The translations under genes were made by a program, and so were the position numbers. The notes below the pieces were generated by a model. That model ran no database searches and was not told the origin of the DNA. It worked only from the letters and a program-made list of their open reading frames with translations. Source: Stereum hirsutum FP-91666 SS1 (Eukaryota > Basidiomycota > Agaricomycetes > Russulales > Stereaceae). From it: 64,000 bases of DNA. Below, piece after piece: positions 57,718-64,000 of this stretch; the stretch's first letter is position 1; every line of letters starts with the position of its first letter. The stretch spans positions 1,867,822 through 1,931,821 of the forward strand of contig NW_006763132.1 in the NCBI RefSeq assembly GCF_000264905.1, written 5' to 3'.

Positions 57718-60700
57718 GATTGATGGTGGATAGAGGGATAGGAAGAAAAGGTCGTTTAGGTGTGAGACAGAGAGAGGGAGTCTCAGGGTGAGATGGAGCG
57801 GATAGGGAATGAAAGATGTGGGTGAAGGGGATCGAAGGGAGGATGCAAGAAAACATACCACCAGCTAGAGGGTTTATATGGTCGACGGTAGGTCCCTGTT
57901 TACGTGACCCGAGCACCACCAAATGACCGGGACAGCTTGGCGAATCCTCGCCAAGTGAGAAAGAGAAGAGCCCGTCCAACTTGGACATAGAGGGACCTTG
58001 TCACAGCGTGGAGTCGGACGTGGGTTCGGGTGAATAAGCGCTTGGCATCTGTCAGTCAATCGTCTGTGTTTGCAGGGAAGTTTACTTCGCCTGTCCGCTG
58101 TGCTGGAGGTGTGAACGGAGGAGGAGTTCAAATTCCCATTCTGATCAAGGTCGTTCGGTCAAGGCGAAGGCGTGTCGGAGAATATGCGGGTGGTAGGATG
58201 CCCGGTAAACATCCCGCATCTAGACCGTATACCAGCTCAAGCTCCCTGTCAGAGGAACATGCAACCCCGAGCGTTATGACTGAAGCCTGAAGTCTAAGCA
58301 AATGTGTCTTGTGGAATAGTGATATGTAAGCTTTGCTGTTTCAACATATACTAACATTCTGAGCGTCCATCCGAGTACGGCAAGAGGACTCCGTCCGGTG
58401 TCTACAGTCAATAAAATACCTCACTGGCATAGTGAAATGGAGAGAGATCGTGAACAATTATTGTACGCGCCTCTCTGCACATCTCTGTATACGATCGTTT
58501 TCCTATCCTTTTGGGGTAAAGCGTCCAGTCAAAACAAGAAAGCGGTTGTGCAGCCGCCAGGAAGCACGATGGAAGACATGGCAGGAGTTATGTATGAGAG
58601 CCATGGAGGTCGGAGCGCCATGAATCTGAATGCAAGAGAGCACAGGCTTCGCTCGCTGTTTGAGATGTTCCACCCCGGTCGTGATTTGCAGCTCCTTTGC
58701 CGGAACAACAGAACGAGAAGGCAATTCTTTGATCTCAGGGGTCGCGCTGCGAGCGAAACCTGTGCCGGTGATAGAGAGTGGGCGTGAATCGGTACCTCAG
58801 TAGTAGCGTGATGTATTGTCGAAGGCATTTTCTTGCTCTGTGCTCTGGCACCACTGTGACGTATATTTGGAGGATTGAGTTCCTGTTTCAGGCCGCGGAG
58901 CAATGGATTCCCAAAGTCTATAAGTATATCTGATAAGATGCGGTGTTTGATGCAGGAGGCAGAAATACCTACAAGATTCTTGTCCCACGCTTTCGCCTAG
59001 ATACCCGACGCATCCAGCGTTTTCACTAGTATGATATTAGCCAATCGTTGTCCACTAGAAGAAATGAAACTCTATGAATATCCTAAAATTAAATGCCAAC
59101 AAACGAGTAGTGCCACCTCATGTATCACTCGGGCGGCGTGAATGATACGAGGATAATGAAAAGTTGACGATCGCGACAGCGTTCAAAAAGACTGTGTGAC
59201 TGATTCCACGCAGTTACGGCGCCGGGCTAAAAAATCCACACCCAGCAAGAGAAGTCCAAAAGTAGAGGGGCTGATTAGCGCCAATATGGTGGTAATAGAG
59301 TGAACTCCGTGTTGATACGCTCCCTTAAGCTCGGATTTTCGACCGCGCAGCAACCTGCGCGAACCAGGTACTACAAGACAAAGGAAGCCCTGTTCACCAC
59401 CCTCGGCGAAGTTTCCCCTGGGTAGCTAGCTTGGCAAATAATCACATCGGGCTGCTCACTGTAACTGGTACCAGTTCGGTAGCCCATTGTCTGTGAGAAA
59501 GACGCTTGGCAACAAAGTTCGAGCTAAATTCACACGGCAGCGCGCCTTAACGAACCTCTTGGCAGAAGAGGCTATTTGGTAGTAGAAGGACGATATCGAA
59601 GGGAAAGGGCGTCCATGACTCGATATGGCAGGAGCACACATTTTATCATGAGGACCCGTGCTCTATGATGATCCGAGGACGACGCAGCTTGACAATGAAC
59701 CGATAAAGTAAAATGGATAAACGCTCGGACATACCAGATCGGATATACGTTGTCCATCGCGCGTCGATTGGTGGAGGCCCGACTTCTTGATGGGAAGGGT
59801 GGTGTTCCTCGGGGACATATTCACTTCCTCGTTCGATATCTGCTTCTTCATTAACGTAAGTACCGTTGTCGACCAACGTTTAACTGCTAAACAGAGCGCT
59901 TTGAACATGGCTTTCAAGCAAAGGAAACATGAAGGACAAACTGTTCATAGCTGTTGATCGATTTTGACAACAAAAAACATGGCTACACCAAAGTGGTTCG
60001 CCGTGAGAGGTACCAAGAAGATCACGGATTAGATATCGCGCGGCACCGTCACCGCCTCTACGTACTAGGCAGGTTCTTTGCTCAGCTGTAGGAATGGACT
60101 ACGGTCCAGCATATGCTCCCGACACTTGGCAGGTGCGGGAAAGGTTCCGGTACCCGAGCATGTTCGAAATACTATAACCTGAGAGAAACGCAAAATGCCT
60201 AGAAATGACATGGACTATGCGGTGCTCAGACCCCCAATAAAACGTGTTTAACAATGATATGTGGATCTTGCATTGAGGTGAATGATAGAGCAGAGCGGCT
60301 GCGCCGACATTACCAAAAGGAACTGCACCCAGCGGCGCAGATCAGAAACAAGCTTGCGAGACCATGAAGGAGACACGAAAGATACGTCTACAAGAATGGT
60401 GAACGCCAACAAGCCAGGTTGGTCCACAAATTTGGTAGCCTTATCTTCCCTGTGGCAATGTCAACCATGAGCACGTAACTCCTTGAGGACCGTTATGAGT
60501 CATGTAGGGATTGTTTTTCTCCTCTAACAAGATTCTGCAAGTCCTCGTTTACCCCATGGGTAACCTCGGAGGAACAGCGACTGCAAGAGAGAGAAGATGG
60601 GTCGAGTGCCTTGACTGTATCCTCGAAGTACGCTACCAGGCCTCAAGAATTGACGGCATCCTGCCTTCCTACACGTATAAAGATAAGTTGGGAAGCGCAC

Positions 60701-63079
60701 TAGATGGTGACGAGTTCGAGTGGGGTCGTCGGTGGAGAAGAGACGCTACCACCATGGGGGGCATACATTAGCCAGTGAACCCAGAGCTGGCTGTAAAGAG
60801 CGTGCGCTGCGAATCCTTCGTGCGAAGACCACTACCGTGTTCAGTCCTCAGGAACTTTGATATATGACGAAACATGAGCACGATCCTCTGATCTGGTCTG
60901 TGAAAGGGTTGAGATTCGTGTACTGTAGCTTCCCCGTCGGCGATTGGCATCTCCTAAGGCAAAGGAGGATTAGGATTGACAGCGCAGACGCTGCACATAG
61001 GATGAAACCTGATCTTTCAGAACAAGCCTAGGATGCGCCCGCTCCACAAAAACATGAGTGCTCTGTCCGTCACTCTATGTCAGACAACTATGTGCCCCTG
61101 TCAGTAGTGCGTCATGACTGGAAGATGTACCGGGCGTAAGTAGTGGGCATATATGGAAGAAACGAACCTGCTGTAAGTCCAGTTAGCCGATAGGAGCGCA
61201 TGCGAGAATCTTTGGACATGTATAGACAACTTGCAGGAGGAGGGGAGAGCAGAAAGTAATGTGATGGAAAAGAAAGAACAAGGGTAAAAAAAATCGAAGC
61301 GGCGAATGAGATGACTCAGCGCACCCGGTTATTCCCGAGGCCGGTCCGCCACTTTCAACTTCGTTCCTAATTACGCCACAATGCATACTCACCACCCGCC
61401 GTCGACTAACACGGCCAAAAGGGCTAAGGAATATAGCATGAATGCACAGGAGCTTACGTCAATCGTATCTTTTAGGAAGACAACCCCATTTACCGCTTCT
61501 ACCGAAGTCTCCAAAGGCAAACCGCCACATCTTTCGAAAGGAAAGCTCACCATGAGAGCTCTCCACTCCGTAGCGATGCGAGACAAACTCCCAGCCAAGA
61601 CAAGTACCTGTCTGACGCTATGTCCGCGGCATACGAAGGAGATGCGATGTACCTCTGTTGAGGCGCCATTGCTTACGATGCACTTGAGCCAAGTCAAGCA
61701 TCATTACTCGGTGCAGCGTGTGACTTGAACAATGAGATTCTTAAGTCTCGACGTAGCCCGACCCTGAGGTATCGCCAAGGATATGTCACCAAGCGTGTTC
61801 TTCCCCCCGCTCTCTACCTCGCGAAAAGCCAAGGGGCAGGCATATAGTGGGGCGTACCTATGTTTTCCTGTTCGACGCGGCAAAATGTTGAAGGAACATC
61901 TTTGAGACGCTTCAGCCAGCAGGTACACAGAATGAAATACTGCGCCAAGGCCAAATATATCAATAGTATGATCTTTAGTAGCCTACCTGACCCACCGCTG
62001 TCATTGACAAGGCGCAATCCCAGTGGTGGAAGCCGATAATACCCACAAGAAGAGGAGTCATGATACACAGCAGAATGAATTCACTTGACGTATGTATGGT
62101 GAGGATGGCATGGGAAGTGACGGTAGTATGAAGTCATCCCCTACTACTTGGACCATGTTTGATTGAACAAAATAGAGCCTGAGAGATGATCAGGAATGAG
62201 GAGACTCCAAGGAGGTACAGCACGGCAGCAGAGAATAGATGTCAGGTAACGCTCGCCGTGAGCAGACAATCAAAAGCAGAAGCCTGAGATACGAGAGACT
62301 AAGAAGAGCATTGTGAAGTTTGAGCATTGTCCCTAAAGAGGACGAGAGCATTATGCGATTCGAGGCTGAGTTCGTATACCCTGAAACCCCGCCAGGTCGC
62401 CGGATAAAATTACTGTGCGGAGCTTTTATCCCATGTCCGGTTACTTGAACGGGTCTACACGGCCCTATAATACAATTCACCGCTGGTAGCCGTATCATGT
62501 TTGTTGTAGTTTGGTTGCGGTAGAAGACAAGGACCAGAATAAATCGGTGTTGAGTACGGCCGCTGGCGCACGCCAAGAGCCACTTTCTTTCCACTACCTT
62601 CGGATGCCTGGGATTTTCGGTTCTTCTGATAGCTCCCGGGTGAGCAATCTGATTCCAGAACGCTTACTGAAAGGCTATCCACACTGAGTAGCTAATAGCT
62701 GTCAATTAGTCTTGGTCATGAACGACGAGTAGTAAGTTAGTACTAAGTACTTAGCCTCTTACGCAACTCTTACGATAGCCCATCCGATTCTAATGAAGCA
62801 GAACGCAAAGCCCTTGCCTAAAAGTGTGCAAGCTTAGAGACAACAGGTGACATGAGCAGGAAGGAATCATATGCTCGTCGAGCCTAAGAAGAATTTAGCA
62901 TGAATTTACGCAGAATTATGCGCTATAGTCTCGCGGCGCCACTCGGCCCCTCCCGGCCCGCCCCGCCGATCACCTAAGGAGCTTGAACATTCTTGACTTT
63001 TGATTATTCACAACGCTCATCGTCTTTGCTCGTTCAAAGCCCAAACGTCTTACAGGCTTTCAGTCTAACGTTTGACATC
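57718..63079. other. 5.3-kb stretch without a supported gene
   Basis: Open frames are short, overlapping and without splice-linked partners on either strand (for example 58398-58787 +, 59876-59646 -, 60511-60771 +, 61381-61728 +, 62594-62190 -). I found no family motif, transposase signature or tRNA. A minus frame near 59876-59646 is acidic and could be the tail of a decayed membrane protein, but no body was found. The last ~70 bp before the next gene (62928-62975) are very GC-rich and may be its core promoter. Confidence 0.4.
57873..57878 (-). promoter_or_regulatory. TATA box of the PEP-mutase-family gene
   Basis: Minus strand CATATAAACC, about 155 bp upstream of the ATG at 57717. Confidence 0.5.
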
Positions 63080-64000
63080 ATGCTCATGGCAATCTCACCG
63101 CTGCAGCCCAGTGGTTCCAGTCTATCTCAGTCATCTTCTCGGGTTTCGTCGAGTTCCCCTCCAGATCCTCAGCAATTCAGAGTATCACAGATAAATCCAA
63201 ATACTACCTTATGTCTCGCCTGCTCCTCATCGCTGCCTCCGCGTCTTATTAAACACTCCTCAAACTCTTTGAACTCACCGGCATCGAAGTCTACCTCACC
63301 ACCGCTAGTCGAATTCAGTTCCGAAGTCTTCCTTACACGATGTTGCGGTAGACCAATATGTCCCTCATGCCTTGAACATAATCCGAGACTTGCGAGGTAT
63401 GATCCTTGTTTGGCGTGTCTTGGTGGTGTAGGTGCTGTGGGGCCGAGGTCTCAGGGGAAGAGGAAGGTGGATAATGGAAGGAACGTAATTGAGGTGGACA
63501 ACATAGACGGTGCGGTCAGGGATGAGGATGTGTTCGCAATTGGCGAAGAAGAGGAAGAAGAATATGACGTTGTAGGAGAGGCGGCATCGTCGACCCCACC
63601 GCCTGCCTACGTCGAACTTGGTGACGAGGTCTCGCAGCCTTGGTCGACTGTCAAGTCTAGCAGTGATCCTACAGGTGGAAAGACGAGCACTCGAGAAGGT
63701 GATGCTTCTCCGAAAGAGAACGACGACGCACAGGCACCTTCAACTGCACCGTCCAAGTACTACATCAAGCCAGGAGATACCCTGAACGGTATTGCTCTTC
63801 GATCTGGTGTCGATGTACGCCTCGTCTTAGTCTCATATGCTCAAATATACACTAAATAATCGTCGTTGAACAGGGCCGCACTCTCTGCCGTCTGAACAAC
63901 CTCCCTTCAAGCACCCTCACCACGACCCCTCACCTTCTCCACACTCGTAGCTTCATCTCTCTCCCGCCCTCTCATAAACTACGCGATACACCGTCACAGC
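63080..64000 (+). CDS. LysM domain protein with Cys-rich N-terminus, 3' truncated by window
   Basis: Exon 1 is 63080-63814 and exon 2 starts at 63874 and continues past the right edge. After a Ser/Pro-rich leader (MLMAISPLQPSG) there is a zinc-finger-like Cys cluster: CLAC at residues 45-48, RCCGRPICPSC at 87-97 and CLAC at 110-113. An acidic region (EEEEEEYDVV) and a Ser/Pro stretch follow, then the LysM motif from residue ~226, YYIKPGDTLNGIALRSGVD, joined in phase 0 to GRTLCRLNNLPSS. There is no signal peptide, so this LysM is probably intracellular, like the LysM proteins with RING-like Cys regions seen in other basidiomycetes, rather than a secreted chitin-binding effector. Confidence 0.82.

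Noticed and set aside
58115..58145. tRNA-like T-arm (GAGTTCAAATTCCC)
   Set aside because: No matching acceptor stem, D-arm or anticodon arm at the correct distances.
57718..63079. Long gene-poor stretch as a possible retrotransposon
   Set aside because: No reverse transcriptase, integrase or long terminal repeat could be seen; frames are short and unrelated.
1..64000. CRISPR array, prokaryotic operon or phage features
   Set aside because: Introns in nearly every gene, TATA promoters and eukaryotic families show nuclear fungal DNA; no spaced direct-repeat array exists.

Overview
The window is nuclear DNA of a filamentous basidiomycete, most likely a mushroom-forming Agaricomycete. Nearly every gene is cut by many 45-80 nt introns with GT(A/G)(A/T)G(T/C) donors, genes are packed on both strands with gaps of a few hundred bases, and several families typical of Agaricomycetes are present: DUF6533-like 7-TM proteins, fungal BTB/POZ paralogues, an F-box/LRR-type protein and a LysM protein with a Cys-rich N-terminus. 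Exon maps were built by hand from splice consensus, reading phase and family similarity; no search was run.

Layout. 1-701: C-terminus of an AGC/YANK-type kinase. 2275-3249(-): APH/kinase-like protein. 5089-6692(+): membrane protein. 7038-9522(+): TPR protein. 10064-12917(+): NPR3, a subunit of the TORC1 regulator SEACIT/GATOR1. 13360-14585(+): SAM methyltransferase. 15502-16951(+): aldo/keto reductase. 17226-19230(-): F-box protein. 19677-22811(-): Snu66/SART1 of the U4/U6.U5 tri-snRNP. 23786-25131(+): MacroD-type macrodomain protein. 25758-28453(+): sugar/MFS transporter. 28852-30108(+): short-chain dehydrogenase. 30532-33208(-): cytochrome b5/acyl-CoA dehydrogenase fusion ending in a PTS1-like tripeptide. 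33772-35883(-): DUF6533-like membrane protein. 37092-41855(-): DDT/WHIM/PHD chromatin protein. 42331-43013(-): Alba-domain protein.

The accessory part is 43.2-53.9 kb: three intact-looking BTB/POZ genes and one decayed BTB pseudogene, mixed with a small secreted cysteine-rich protein, a triple ~105-bp tandem repeat and a multi-spanning membrane protein. The pseudogene carries a 155-bp MITE with about 40-bp inverted ends and a TAA target duplication, i.e. PIF/Harbinger (Tourist)-like; paralogues show the empty site. Two BTB genes share their 3' flanks, so the array grew by segmental duplication.

After the array come an alpha/beta hydrolase (54252-55602, -), a PEP-mutase/isocitrate-lyase-superfamily enzyme (56658-57717, -), a 5.3-kb stretch with no gene I can support, and the start of a LysM gene running off the right edge. 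The conserved genes serve growth control (NPR3), splicing (SNU66), chromatin (DDT/PHD) and RNA processing (Alba); transporter, reductases and dehydrogenase are ordinary peripheral metabolism. I saw no complete new defence or biosynthetic system. The most informative observations are the BTB array with its MITE, the many 8-23 nt microexons, and three GC-AG introns.
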